This document shows, one piece after another, positions 1 through 60,894 of a stretch of DNA of 64,000 bases. This stretch comes from Tachypleus tridentatus (lineage: Eukaryota; Arthropoda; Merostomata; Xiphosura; Limulidae). A model generated the notes under the pieces. It searched no databases. It had not been told where the DNA came from and saw only the letters and a program-made list of their open reading frames with translations. Each line of letters begins with the position of its first letter. The first letter of the stretch is position 1. Where the stretch lies: contig NC_134830.1 in the NCBI RefSeq assembly GCF_004210375.1, positions 48,489,094 through 48,553,093 of the forward strand, given 5' to 3'. The translations under genes and the position numbers were made by a program.

Positions 1-249
1 AAAGACACACGGGCTTATTATTCCTTCAATCACTGCAACTTTCAACTTCCAACTTTCATTAAATTATCGTTTCACGTTTTTCCAGTCACGCGCCATTTTC
101 TTTTCGACAGTAATGACAGAATTAATTAAATGGTCTTTATTTTCTGAGTATTTACCATCATCTGGATTATTTCGTTTTCGAATTATCCACTTATCTTGTT
201 ATGGGATTAAAATATATTTAAACACTTGAAAGTTGAACAATAAAAATAT

Positions 250-489
250 GTTTGCAAGCGCATGCAACACAACGCAACTCGGTAACAAACATCTAAACCA
301 GACTGACATTACAAAATGTGCGGAGTCTGTGGCAGTGATGAAGCGCGCGACATTAGCGATGACGCGAGACAGTGCAGTTGCTGATTGCTGAACTTGCGAT
401 AAAAAATAAGTGTTGATAAAAGTTGATTCCTAAACTCGAGCTGGCCACAATTGTGCAATCCACTGGCCAGATGGAGTTGCCGACCCCTG
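250..489. mobile_element. Right end of a hAT (Buster-like) element
   Basis: The stretch ends in GTTGCCGACCCCTG at 476-489, the reverse complement of the CAGGGGTCGGCAAC terminus typical of Buster/Charlie hAT transposons. The next eight bases, CACTAGAG (490-497), fit the nnnTAnnn target-site pattern known for Buster elements. A CpG-rich segment at 320-370 lies inside. The matching left end is not in the window, so the left limit given is arbitrary and the element is either truncated or starts upstream. No transposase is visible, so it is a non-autonomous copy or a fragment. Confidence 0.5.
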
Positions 490-687
490 CACTAGAGTGT
501 GTTTAGCTCCACAGATTTCTTTTTCCTGAAATCAACTTCTGTTGAACAAAACATGATAATCTTGTAATAGAGATGAACCGAGAAAGCGCGTTTGGATTAC
601 AAATCAGCTGTCTTTCTTTGTCTATTTGATATCATTACCTTGTAACCCTTGTTATCTCACAACATTGGTTCTACAACACATTGATTT

Positions 688-965
688 TGGTTTGGTATGG
701 TTTGAACTTCGCGCAAAGCCACACGAGGGCTATCTGCGCTAGCCGTCTCTCATTTAGCAGTGTGAGACTATAGGAATGACAGCTAGTCATCACCACCCAC
801 TTCTAACTCTTGGGCTACTCTTTTACCAACTAATAGTGGGATTGGCCGTCACATTATAACGCTCCCACAGCTGAAAGGGCGAGTATGTTTGATGCGATGG
901 GGATTCAAACTCGCGACTCTTAGATTACGAGTCGAAAGCCCTACCACCTGGCTATGCCGAGCCTC
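688..965 (-). mobile_element. tRNA-derived SINE, near full length
   Basis: Read on the minus strand the element starts with a tRNA-like head at 965-895. It contains a B-box-like GAGTTTGAATCC (complement of 902-913) and an A-box-like GCCAGGTGGT (around 945-954). A conserved body follows and runs to about 688. The second copy at 6275-6540 shares head and body, including a TATAATGTGACGG-type core. I recognise this as a SINE common in horseshoe-crab-like genomes; that attribution is from memory. Confidence 0.75.
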
Positions 966-1981
966 AACACATTGATATCGTCAATATGGTCTGCATAAGA
1001 TGTGACAGTCGTCCTTTAAACACAATTTCTACTTGTTATTGCAATATTACCTTAGACAGAATATACATTATCTTCTATAGAAAATAGTAAATAATGTGTA
1101 TTACACTCGAAATAATATTGTAGTAACACGTAGAATATACATTATCTAATGTAGGAAATAAAAAATATAAGGCAACTCTCACGATTTTCTGGACCAGATG
1201 TTTATATTAAAACTACATAGAAACCAAATAAACAACAAAAATCCTCTATACCTAAAGCAAATAGAACTACTAAGAGCAAAGTGAAAACTTTATTTAAAAT
1301 ACATTATTAATTGGGTGAAATAAACTTCTGTAAATTAAACTAATACCTTCGCGCTTAAAACAAAAGTGAAACCCGAAAGTTAATATATTAAATGAGAGTC
1401 AAGAGTTAAGTCTATACATTTTAGATCAAAACAACGCATATCGTCTTTAAGAAAACACTATGCAAATAAATATGAACTGAAAACAATGTTCACTTACTAT
1501 AAGCCCCACAGTGGTAAGTTTGTGGACTTAGGACGCTGTAAATACTGTTTCAAGACACACGATGGACACAGCACAGTAGTCCATTGTGTAGCTCCGTGTT
1601 TAACGACAAATAAACTTATTAAAATGTCAAACTCAAGTAAAGGTGATGCAAAAGGTGTTATTACAAAAAGTCCAAAGTTAAACAAGAAAAAATGAATAAA
1701 TGTCACACAGATTTCAGCAGATCAGAGTAAAGAGTCTAAAGTTTGAAGAAGAATGAGATTAACACATGGAATATATCTTTGTAATATTGTATGTATTGAA
1801 TCTCTGTACAGATCTCCTAATAATCTCAAAATATCCTTGATATCTGTCTTACGAAGCAAACACGGCTTTATATATAAAAAATACACATACAAAGCTAAGT
1901 TTGTAAATAAAACAAACTCCTTATTCAAGATCTATCTCCACTAATATTCAGGCACTGTTTGTTGCTTCTAATCCTTATCCT
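966..1981. other. Gene-free upstream DNA
   Basis: AT-rich sequence with no recognisable protein or RNA. Short open frames on both strands near 1486-1944 overlap each other and resemble nothing I know. Confidence 0.6.
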
Positions 1982-2037
1982 GGTCCGGCATGGCCAAGCG
2001 CGTTAAGGCGTGCGACTCGTAATCTGAGGAGATAATA
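1982..2037 (+). mobile_element. SINE head fragment
   Basis: About 50 bases match the tRNA-like head of the SINE copies at 688-965 and 6275-6540, through the segment GCGACTCGTAATCTGAGG. The match then stops next to the left target duplication of the hAT element beginning at 2046. The SINE body is not found on the far side of that element, so the fragment was probably already truncated. Confidence 0.55.
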
Positions 2038-4247
2038 GGATTATCAGAGATGCCAATCATTACGATTTGAGCATAATCATTACAATTTTGGTGTATACAT
2101 TACGACTATACGCTCACACAGACAAATATTACGACTTGTTGCAACTCCCAAATTATTAAATATTATATAGGCCTATACAATAAAGTGATAAATTGTTCCC
2201 CCAGGGCTTGAAAATTTCCAGTGAGATACAAATAAATTTTGATAATAAATAAAAGACATAGTCCAAATTGCTACTTGCGATAATCATGTTTGTGCTTGAA
2301 ATAATAAAAACTATTTTTATCTCCGACGTCTACCAATAGTTTGAGTGCGGTGCTTCTCCATACTGGGTACGTGGGGAAATCCATAGTTACGTCATCAGTG
2401 CTTGTCAGACAATCAGCGCTTGCGTAGATGGATATTTCTCGTCTTCTAAGCAGCGTAAAACACCAATGCGATCGTTCACAAGATGGAAAAAAGAGGCCTC
2501 GTTCACCAGACTGTCTTGTTTCTGGCAAATCTAAAAGGACTAAAACTGTGAATCAAAAATTTAGGAAAGAGTATGGTGCAAAATATCTGGTCATTGCATC
2601 AAAAGTCAGTGACAGTCATGCATTTTGTACAGTTTGTCACATCGATTTTTCTGTGGCGCATGGGATAAACAATTGTTCCAGACATACAAAATTGGCATCT
2701 CACCAACAAAAGGCTGAGGCGAAGACAAAAACGATGCAGATAACGACATTTATGAATAAGAATTCAGAATATGAAACCATAAATTAGAAGTGATGTTCAC
2801 GCAATTTGTCACTGCTCATAATTTACCCCTAGCTGTAGCCGACCATGCAGGACATCTATTCAGAAAAATTATTCCAGACTCTGGTATAGCGAAAAAATAT
2901 GGCTGTACTAGAACCAAAACTACAGCTATTGTACAAATGTTGGGTTGTGAAGATGACAAAATGATTTCAAGCATACTTACTAACAGTGTTTACAGTTTAG
3001 CCACAGATGGATCTAGAGACATGGATGACTCAAAACTGTATCCAGTGGTTGTACGATATCTTGATCCTTTGCTTGGAAAAATTATTTGTTCTCTTTTGAC
3101 AATGGTGGAATAGAAAGAAGCTACAACGGGAGAGAAAATTTTCAAGCTTTTGGACCACAAACTGACAAAGAGGAAAATTCCATTGGAAAACTGTCTTAGT
3201 TTTTCTTCAGACAATACCTCAGTTATGTCTGGTGTTGGTAAAGGTGTGATGGGACACATTTCAAGACGACAGCCTAGAATTTACTTCATGGGCTATCCCT
3301 GTCACCTCATGAATATTGCTGCCCAGAAAGTTTCCAGAGAACTGCCCTGCCCAATTTCTGATATATCGATAGATATCTACTATTTTCTAGACAAAAGTGC
3401 TAGCAGAAAACAACATTTGAAAGAGTTTCAAGGATTGTATGACAAAGAAACAAGAAAAATTCTACAACTTCTTAACACAAGATGGCTATCACTTGGGGTG
3501 TGCCTCAACAGAATATTGGACATGTGGAAGCCATTGAAGAAGTATTTTCACTGTGAAAAGGAACAACTATATTCAAAAGAATCTAAACGTCCAGCTCAGT
3601 CAGACAGCAAGACTGTAACAGTCAAGACACCCTCCCAACCACACAGGGACACACTCAAGATATCCTTTGTGTAGGGTTATGCTTGGAATTCTTACAATCT
3701 TCCATTCTTATGCCGACAGTGAAAGGATATTTAGTTTAGTGACTAAAAACAAAAGCAAGTTCAGACCAAACTTGGGCACCTGAGTTTTGAGTAGTATTAT
3801 AACACACATGATGTGTATGCAGTTAAATGGACAATGTTGTTATAACTCCCAACCATTTATAGACATTCTCATGAAAGCAAAGGCTGCAACAGCTGCAAAA
3901 CTATTACAATAAGTGTCATAAACATGATATAAACTAGTCCTTACACAAAGGCTTTTTCCTCTTACTGTTTGTGCATGTTCAATATTGTTTTACCAGTATG
4001 TTTGTTATTCTGAACTAAATAAAAGGCATAATTTCAAAAGAATTTTTTAAAATTTATTTATTAGATACACAAAACACAGTCATAAATGAGCAATCTATAG
4101 CAGTAATAAATAATACTAGTTATAATAATAATATAAGAATAAACAGCTTAGACACATTGGTCAGGCCTAGTAACCGCAAATGATAAAGGGTTCTGTCTAC
4201 AATCATTACGCTCAGTCATTTGAAATAGTTGGCATCTCTGCATTATC
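2038..4247 (+). mobile_element. hAT-like DNA transposon with TIRs and target duplication
   Basis: The element spans 2046-4239. Its ends are inverted repeats: AGAGATGCCAA at the left and TTGGCATCTCT at the right, perfect over 11 bases. It is flanked by GGATTATC (2038-2045) and GCATTATC (4240-4247), an 8 bp target duplication with one mismatch, the length expected of hAT insertions. AATCATTACG-like words recur just inside both ends, as subterminal transposase sites often do. It carries the broken transposase at 2428-3912. If the boundary C is counted in the TIR instead, the duplication becomes less convincing. Confidence 0.75.
2428..3912 (+). pseudogene. hAT-family transposase, broken
   Basis: Three consecutive open segments (2428-2787, 2790-3113, 3150-3674) read as one hAT transposase interrupted by stops and frameshifts. 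The first has a BED-like zinc finger with Cys pair FCTVC and later His residues. The second has SLATDGSRD, close to the first catalytic Asp region of the RNase H-like fold. The third has SFSSDNTSVM, GYPCHLMNIAA and LLNTRWLSLG, which are conserved blocks of the family. The insertion domain after 3674 is largely missing. The C-terminal dimerisation block reappears at about 3710 (DSERIFSLVTKNKSKFRPNL), has one in-frame stop at 3781, and ends at 3910-3912. It is inactive as written. Confidence 0.8.
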
Positions 4248-4259
4248 TGTGAAACACTA

Positions 4260-5200
4260 GAAACCTTCTTCAACATGGTATGCAAGTTCCTAAGACACTT
4301 ACAGCTCATATGGAAACCCAGGAAACTTTTCAGTTTGAGATATCATTGTTCTACTTCGGTAATATCAGGATCAAGGATTCATGCTGTTGGTACGAATAGC
4401 AAATATATCTCTTTTATAATTTGCAAATGGACAGCCAAGGAATACCTGGACTGTTTATTACAAAGGTTTAGACAACTGATCGCATTGAATCACTGGACTA
4501 GGAAGTAGATAATGCAATTCTTATTTCACAATCTGAATAGCGAGCACATGATGCAGTTGAGTACTTAATAGAGGTACAACTGGTTGAAGGGGATAAAGTT
4601 GTGCATAAGTTATCTAAGAAGTTTGCTTCAGTAGAGAACTGAGTTAGTCACTGGGATGAATTCATAGTTAATAAGAGAGGTTCTTTAACTGGTGATTTTA
4701 CCACATGCATCTAAAGCTTACTTTGCAATGGTGGTTGTAAATTATGAGGATATCCTTGTCAATGACTATCTAAAGACTTCCAAGTGGAGTAATAAGTCAT
4801 CATCTGGAACAAGGGACATTAACACGCTACCAGAAATGTGGTAGTTCCCATGGATCGATTTCGAGAAAGGAAGAAGTCGGAAGTTGCAACTGTTTTTCTT
4901 CACGCCCCATGCTGTCCTATCCAAACAGGTATTCCTTATCAAGATTGTAGGTTCTCGTCGTCTGTCAATGCATCAAACCAACCAGACTGGTTGCCCATAA
5001 ATGTACCAGACTATCCAAGGTCCTCCCATAGTCTTTGTGTTGCAACCAATGTAGCCACTGTCTCCACCTAAAGTTCGGTCTGGACAAGAGGGCCAGATTC
5101 AGTGCTATGTTTGTGAGTTGATTAAGCATTTCTGACCAAACTTATTTTACCTTGCTGGACATAAAGACTGTTAAGCCATAAGTTTTGCCCAGCTGTTAAG
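4260..5200 (+). pseudogene. Possible decayed retroelement gag-like remnant
   Basis: This stretch is less AT-rich than its surroundings and has broken open frames at 4275-4508 and 4838-5071. At about 5092-5140 one frame gives CYVCELIKHF followed by a stop and PNL, which looks like a CCHC zinc knuckle that has lost its last Cys. I cannot identify a family and see no long terminal repeats, reverse transcriptase or protease. The call is weak. Confidence 0.25.
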
Positions 5201-5848
5201 CAGATGCTGTTACTGCTTCAACTTTAGGAAAGTAAGTCGGACCTGGTCAATGAAAAGTTAAAGAGGTGGTGATCAGTTTTCCTATAAATGGTCTGGTTGG
5301 AGCTTGGTATGTGACAGATCGTGTATTTTATTAGAATGTTGATGGGTGTCGTTACATAAATGTTTCCCCTCAAGTCTATTAGTTCAAAATTAGATATGAC
5401 AAGCATAAGTAGTCCTTATATATTTTTTGCAAATATCTGAAACAAAAATCAGTTTTTATTCGTTATAATGAACATTCTTTCTAGTTTATTCTATTTCCGT
5501 TGCTTATGCTACATTGAATAAAAATCCTAGATATGTCAAACAAAACATCGGAATTGTGATACATGAATTATTTTACGAACTTTACCTTTCTATAGCTAGT
5601 TTAGGATAAGTAATGGTAGATTATTTATACAGAGTATTCATGATTAATAAACCGAAATGGAGAGTGAAAACAAAAGTGTAGAAAACAATGTTTTAAAAGT
5701 GTTACGTCACCAATTAATATGGTGGAGGTGTTGTGATGGCATTGGAATATTTTGTTGGAATAGTTTAGGACCTGTGATCTCGCTCGAACTTAAAGTGACA
5801 GCAAATGGTTAAATTCGCGATGACGATAAACCCACATGAACTAAAAAT

Positions 5849-6011
5849 GTATCTCAAGATGGTTGGTATAGGTATTAAACTTAAAACTTTTATTAAAATA
5901 AAGTAGAGAACAACTAAGTAGAGGTTAACTTGAACATGATCTAAGAAGGTCGAAATGTTGTTTTCTATTTTAATATAAGTTTTAATACCCATACCAGCCG
6001 TTTTGAGATAC
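5849..6011. repeat. Inverted-repeat element, copy 1
   Basis: Arms at 5849-5879 and 5981-6011 are inverted repeats of each other, matching at 27 of 31 positions, and enclose about 100 bases. The right arm contains AATACCCATACCAGCC, which recurs in the copy at 60774-60894 and in the fragment at 19530-19563. The loop holds CTAAGAAGGTCGAAATGTTG, a sequence seen in widespread non-autonomous retroelement remnants. No coding capacity. Confidence 0.65.
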
Positions 6012-6274
6012 ACTTTTACAAATGGTTAAATGTTTTTGTTTTTTTTAATTGCAGACAAATATGTCATCGTTTGATTAACATTTTATTCTCTAACAGAACT
6101 AATCTGTTCGAAGAAAAGCACACACCAACTTACACCATTGAAGTGGTTAAAGATTGTTTTAACCATGCCAGGCCTCAACACGTTCATAAAGCAGAAGTGG
6201 AAATTATAAGAACATTTTAACGAAAGTAAACAAACTGTACGATAATATGTCAACCACGTCGTGTCTGTTGTATC

Positions 6275-6540
6275 CAAAGCCAGGTGGTTAAGGCACTCGA
6301 TTCGTAATCTGAGGGTCGGGCATTCGAATCCCCTTCACACCAAACATGCTCGCCCTTTCAGCCGTGGAGGCATTATAATGTGACGGTCAATCCAACTATT
6401 CTTTGGTAAAAGAGGAGTCCAAGAGTTGGCGGGAGATGGTGATGGTTAGCTGCCTTTCCTCTAGTCTTACACTGCAAAATTAGGGACGGCTAACGCAAAA
6501 ACCCCTATGTGGCTTTGCACGAAATTTAAACAATAAATAA
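6275..6540 (+). mobile_element. tRNA-derived SINE, plus-strand copy
   Basis: The head GCCAGGTGGTTAAGGCACTC and the B-box-like GGGCATTCGAATCCCC are followed by the same body as the copy at 688-965. It ends with GTGGCTTTGCACGAAATT and an A-rich tail running into AATAAATAAAA. Differences from the first copy are scattered single changes, so both are old insertions. Confidence 0.75.
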
Positions 6541-8040
6541 AATATATTTGCACCAATTCAAATAAGTTTCAAGTAAATGTACTGTTATCCACAAAGTATA
6601 AATGTGTAGATATGGGATTATAAAGTCATTAACTCTCTACATAGGGATATACATTAATAAAACCTTACAGACCTTGAGGTCGCGTAGGACATAAGAAACT
6701 CCCTAGATAGTAAGTCATTTAAAAAAAGTGAGGCAAACATATATATCTCTTGAATATAATGTCAGAATGACCTGTGTAGAGATGTAAAGTCTGGATGTCT
6801 ATATGTCGGGAGTAGTTCATCGAACTAGGGCACTGTGTTAAATAATTTATTTCGAAAGGAGTTAATGAAATGGCTTGACAGTATAGAAATAGTCTGGAGG
6901 CAGGACTTTGAGAATCTCCGAGTTATATTTTAGCATTGTACAAGTTATTTCATTGAGACGTTTTTAATACTAGCTGGATTAACCGTTCTCTGGGTGGAAG
7001 TTAGGTAAATCCATGATCAATGAAAGGTTTGTTATCTCAGGACATGAAAAGTTACTTCTCTTATATGTAGTAGTATAAAACGCCCATAAAAACTGCAAAA
7101 CACATGATGTTTAATCGCAAATTTGTTTCTCTTTATGGAACTAACAAACTTTCATGCCTAATTTGGTAAAAGTCCACTGACAGGGCGCGAGGTAATGGTA
7201 AAAAACAAACAAACCCCAAAATACCCATTAAAGTCCCACATAATAAAACTGAAAAAAATTGTATGCATTTTTCCATGAACCCAATGAATCACAATACCAA
7301 ATTTGATAAATATCCATCCACACCGTGCGAATTAATCGCGTGGACATACAACAGACAGCACTATTGCAGTATAATCAGTACAAATCGTTTACATTTTTCT
7401 GTGAACTATTTATCGCATCTTGAGATTTATTGAGTGTATTTTGCTCATTCACACTATACACATACGGTGGCGTTGGAAGCGAGTAGTGCACACTTTTAAT
7501 TTTGGCACAGTAAAATTAGGAAAATTACTCTAGGAAAAATATGATAGTGTATAAAATTTACCCCGCAGAAGAAAAACGCTTCAAAGGATCTTAGACGAGT
7601 TCTGGATTCCTTTGGGTCTGTGGGTCTCATTTTTTGGCTTCACTCGGTCGAATAAAACTTGTCCCCCCCCCTTCCCCAACTTCATTTTTAATCTGCTGGC
7701 TACATCTCTGACAAATTTGTCACTGAACTTGTTTTTTTTTTTGTATACAAGTGAAGATTTACAAAAATACTTGTTTACGCTACTAGATGGCAGTACACAT
7801 AGATGCGACAACTTAACTACTGCAGGTAATGATCTGCTCAATTCAGTGACGTTTTTGTTCGAGTAATTTCATTTCCCAAGATGCTTTACTGTAGTACATT
7901 TGGTGAGGTAATATCAGGGTAGAATATATGAAGCATTACACATTGAAAACTTATAAACTGTACCAGCTGCATATGTTAACGTTACGATTTGACGTAGTTG
8001 ACAGGCATGTAATACTGCTTTAAGGTTTAAATGTTTTTTG
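6541..8040. other. Gene-free DNA upstream of Khc
   Basis: No recognisable gene or repeat family. There are homopolymer runs of C and T near 7662 and 7731. The complementary open frames at 7581-7866 overlap on opposite strands and look like chance. Confidence 0.5.
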
Positions 8041-8212
8041 CTATGAATTTCTTACGAACCGCATTGGCGATACAGTGCGCCTGAGCAGTGTTGTTTTCGT
8101 GTTGAAATTTTATTTTCAGATCATATCGCCGGCAGGCGGACTTTAATTTAAGTTAGACTCGAAAATCGAATCTCCGGTCAAATACATCTGTCTTCAATTT
8201 TCAAAGGGGCCG
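8040..8212 (+). promoter_or_regulatory. Candidate Khc promoter / 5'UTR exon
   Basis: About eleven CpG dinucleotides fall within roughly 170 bases, against a CpG-poor AT-rich background. The patch ends in GGGGCCG followed by GTAAGG at 8213, a strong splice donor, so it could be a non-coding first exon spliced to the ATG exon. The acceptor before 8416 would be the AG at 8406-8407, which has a poor pyrimidine tract. No TATA box or initiator is obvious. Position and composition are the only evidence. Confidence 0.3.
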
Positions 8213-8415
8213 GTAAGGTTGCAGATTATAATTATATACATCTAATTCTAAGTTATTTTACTTATAAAGTATAGTTATTACATTTCAGTTGAAAAAATAG
8301 TTGAAATATTTCGAAAATAAGTTTGAATTAGTATAACGTTATGAATAGTTATTTTTATTTTACATTTATAATTATATATAATTAAATTAAATGTCTTTGT
8401 GGAAAAGACCCAAAA

Positions 8416-58250
<49,835 letters not shown>

Positions 58251-58384
58251 AGCTGGTAACTGTTGTTGGAAGTGGTTCGAGCCAGTCAGTCGCCAGTAAA
58301 TAGGGTCAAGACATCCAGCAGTGCTTGTGGCTCCTTTGTATACACAGTTGCGCATGCTTGTTGAGTTGTGGGCTTTTTTTTAAT

Positions 58385-58520
58385 CCAGAACACTGGCTTG
58401 TGACTTAGGTCTAATATAATTATACTTATGTGAAGTAGGTAATACTATTTAACTTCACTGGCTTATGACTTAGGTCTAATGTAATTAAATATATGTGAAG
58501 TAGGTAATACTGTTTAACTT
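58385..58520. repeat. 65 bp tandem duplication in the Khc 3'UTR region
   Basis: TGACTTAGGTCTAAT and ATGTGAAGTAGGTAATACT repeat at about 65 bases, twice, with a few changes. Confidence 0.85.
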
Positions 58521-58699
58521 CACTTTTGAAAAAAAAAAACAGTTTGATAATGTTCGTTTTTTTTTTTAATTCATCCACTTTCTCAGGTTTAAATGTTTAC
58601 AGAATAAGTTATTTATTGTGGCATCTTGTTGGCTTTCAGTATTATTTTTACTTGTTACTTTTTTGTGACCAAAGTTTTTTTTGTATATTTAATTTATGG

Positions 58700-58740
58700 A
58701 ATAAAAATGCAAGGGAAGGTGGTTGTGAGATTTTTTAAAT
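58700..58740 (+). terminator. Candidate polyadenylation site for Khc
   Basis: AATAAA at 58700-58705 is followed within about 15-35 bases by GGTGGTTGTGAG and a T run, a fitting GU/U-rich downstream element. Other AATAAA words lie at 59234 and about 60243, so longer 3'UTRs are possible. Confidence 0.4.
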
Positions 58741-60760
58741 AGCATTTACGTTTATAGTTTTAAAGGCTTTTGAAGCTGTTTGAGATAATTACCAACTATT
58801 GGGACCACCTTGCTATGGTAGTGCTATTTAAATGCAATAGCTTGCACCTAGTTGAAGGATGCAGTCCCTACGATCTGTGTGATATATAAGCTTAAAGGAT
58901 TGTGGAAATGGTGAGACATTAGCTAATCTTTCTTATTGTGCTGCAAGGAAAAACATTTCATTTCTGTGTATAATCTGCCTTACGTCAAAAGTATTTATTA
59001 TAATTTAGAAACTTTTATAAATGTTATTTCAAGATTATAATTTTGGTGTTGTACACTTTCCACAACCTTGGTGATACTATAATATGTTTGTACTGAATTT
59101 ATGGGAGAATTGAATCTTTCATGTTTGGCTCTAATAACTGGATCAAAACCAGAGCATTGCATTTCTCACACCATTATGCTGTGATGCATAAAGCTTTGTT
59201 ATATTACCATGCACTGTATCAATTCTGGACCTTAATAAAACCTTATGTTCATGTAGTTTGTTTCTTAAAGAATGTTTGTAGTAGACATTACATGTACCTG
59301 CAGGTTAACTAGTATTAACATTTTCTGAAAGCAGAATCTGGCATACAACCATATTGGTCAGAATACTAATATTTGATGCAAACAGAGCTTTAGCCTGAAG
59401 GATATGACTGATATAGCAGGGTTTGGAATACTATTACTACAGTGGCGTTGGAACTGGCTATGCTCCATATCGCAACTGTAAACCTTATAAAATTTCTGGT
59501 CCGTATGCCCTCCATGATTAAAGTGCTTTTATACTATAATGGGCTCATCATAAAATCTGTATCTAAGCACTCACTGGTCTTTAATTCTTCCATTCTTAAG
59601 TGAAAGACACACATTGTAATTAATAATGGTTCAGAGGTGTATACAAATAGTGTTGTTACAACTGCCACATATAATGTATGCCAGAGGAACACATTGTTGG
59701 CAATGGGTATTACAAACATAGAACAGTTGGAACACTTTTTAATTCTTGAAAACCCATAACTAACTACGTAAGGAATGTAGAATTCGATATTGCGTCTGCT
59801 AAACAATTGTAATTATTCTTCAAGGTGTAATAAGTTTTTCTTTCCTCAAAAGTTGGAATGTCATTTACAAAACTTAAAGCCCAAGACACAACACCAAAAA
59901 CTTACATTTTTCAATTTGACATCATGGATGTAAAAACTGGTGTAGCTTTAACATAAACCAGTAGTTTGTTAAAAGTAGCAAGAGCTAACCCCCAGATACC
60001 TCTCAGCATGGTACTTAACAGCCAATGAGGAAAACTTGTGTTCATTCACTTTTTGAATTAAGATTTCATATTGTGAGAGGACTTCACATCTCTTTGTATC
60101 TACATCATTGGTTCTACTTCTGTTTGTCTTTTACAATTCAAGTGAAGTACATGGAATCTTATTGATGGTATTATACACATTTAGTTAAATTTATGTAATA
60201 TGTGATTTTTAACAGTTGTATCTCTCAATAATTCTTTATCGTAATAAAATTATGAACTTCAAAGAAAATAGCCAACTTTAACAGCATGTATATTACATCT
60301 ATGCTACATGTTAGCAGAGTAGGTAACATATACAAATAATTTCTTTGATGTCAGTCAAATCTTAACATTACATTTACCTTCCAGTATTTTAGGCTTTTAT
60401 TTCTTGTTTATAAGATAGGAACTAATCACCCAACTATCCTCCTGTTTTGTTTTTTGTAAAGTCACCGAAACTGTCAGACTAATTGTGTTCAGCAAGGGAC
60501 AGTGCAAGGTTCACCTATTATGATGGTAGGGTGATAATTTACATTTAGATATAAAGGTTATATGTTTGTGTATTTACTTGTAAGAGGTGTTCAGTCCTGC
60601 CAAAGCACACACTTTCCTTCAATTGTGGAGTCCTGGCTTTGTATGTTATCTTCATAGTATTGTGATAATACTGGATTCTCTGCAGAGCTTTGTTATATAA
60701 GAAGGCTAACCTACACGAACATCAAGAACAAATGGAGATGTCCATGATGATAAGAAACCC
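58741..60760. other. 3'UTR or intergenic DNA, no gene seen
   Basis: AT-rich, with scattered AATAAA words. Short open frames (59121-59312 plus, 59534-59806 minus) lack resemblance to known proteins. Confidence 0.5.
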
Positions 60761-60773
60761 ACTAGAAGTAAAA

Positions 60774-60894
60774 CTATCTCAGGATGGCTGCTATAGGTAT
60801 TAACACTTACTAATAATGTAATTACTTAAGAAGATCAAAATGTTCTCTGCTTTATTAGTAACTCTTAATACCCATACCAGCCATCCTAAGGTAC
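60774..60894. repeat. Inverted-repeat element, copy 2
   Basis: Arms at 60774-60807 and 60861-60894 pair with a few mismatches and enclose 53 bases. TTAATACCCATACCAGCCAT in the right arm and a CTTAAGAAGATCAAAATG loop match the family of 5849-6011. The lead-in AAACCCACTAGAAGTAAAA is also shared with copy 1 (AAACCCACATGAACTAAAAA), so the element extends at least 25 bases left of the arm. Confidence 0.65.

Noticed and set aside
895-965. Functional tRNA gene
   Set aside because: The tRNA-like A and B boxes are the head of a SINE. Body sequence follows directly, and the same head occurs at 1982 and 6275.
1486-1944. Small open frames near the left edge
   Set aside because: Frames of about 60-70 codons on both strands, without family resemblance or supporting signals.
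7581-7866. Overlapping open frames upstream of Khc
   Set aside because: They cover each other on opposite strands, include homopolymer runs and resemble no known protein.
59534-59806. Minus-strand 90-codon open frame downstream of Khc
   Set aside because: No similarity I recognise, and its composition is like the surrounding non-coding DNA.
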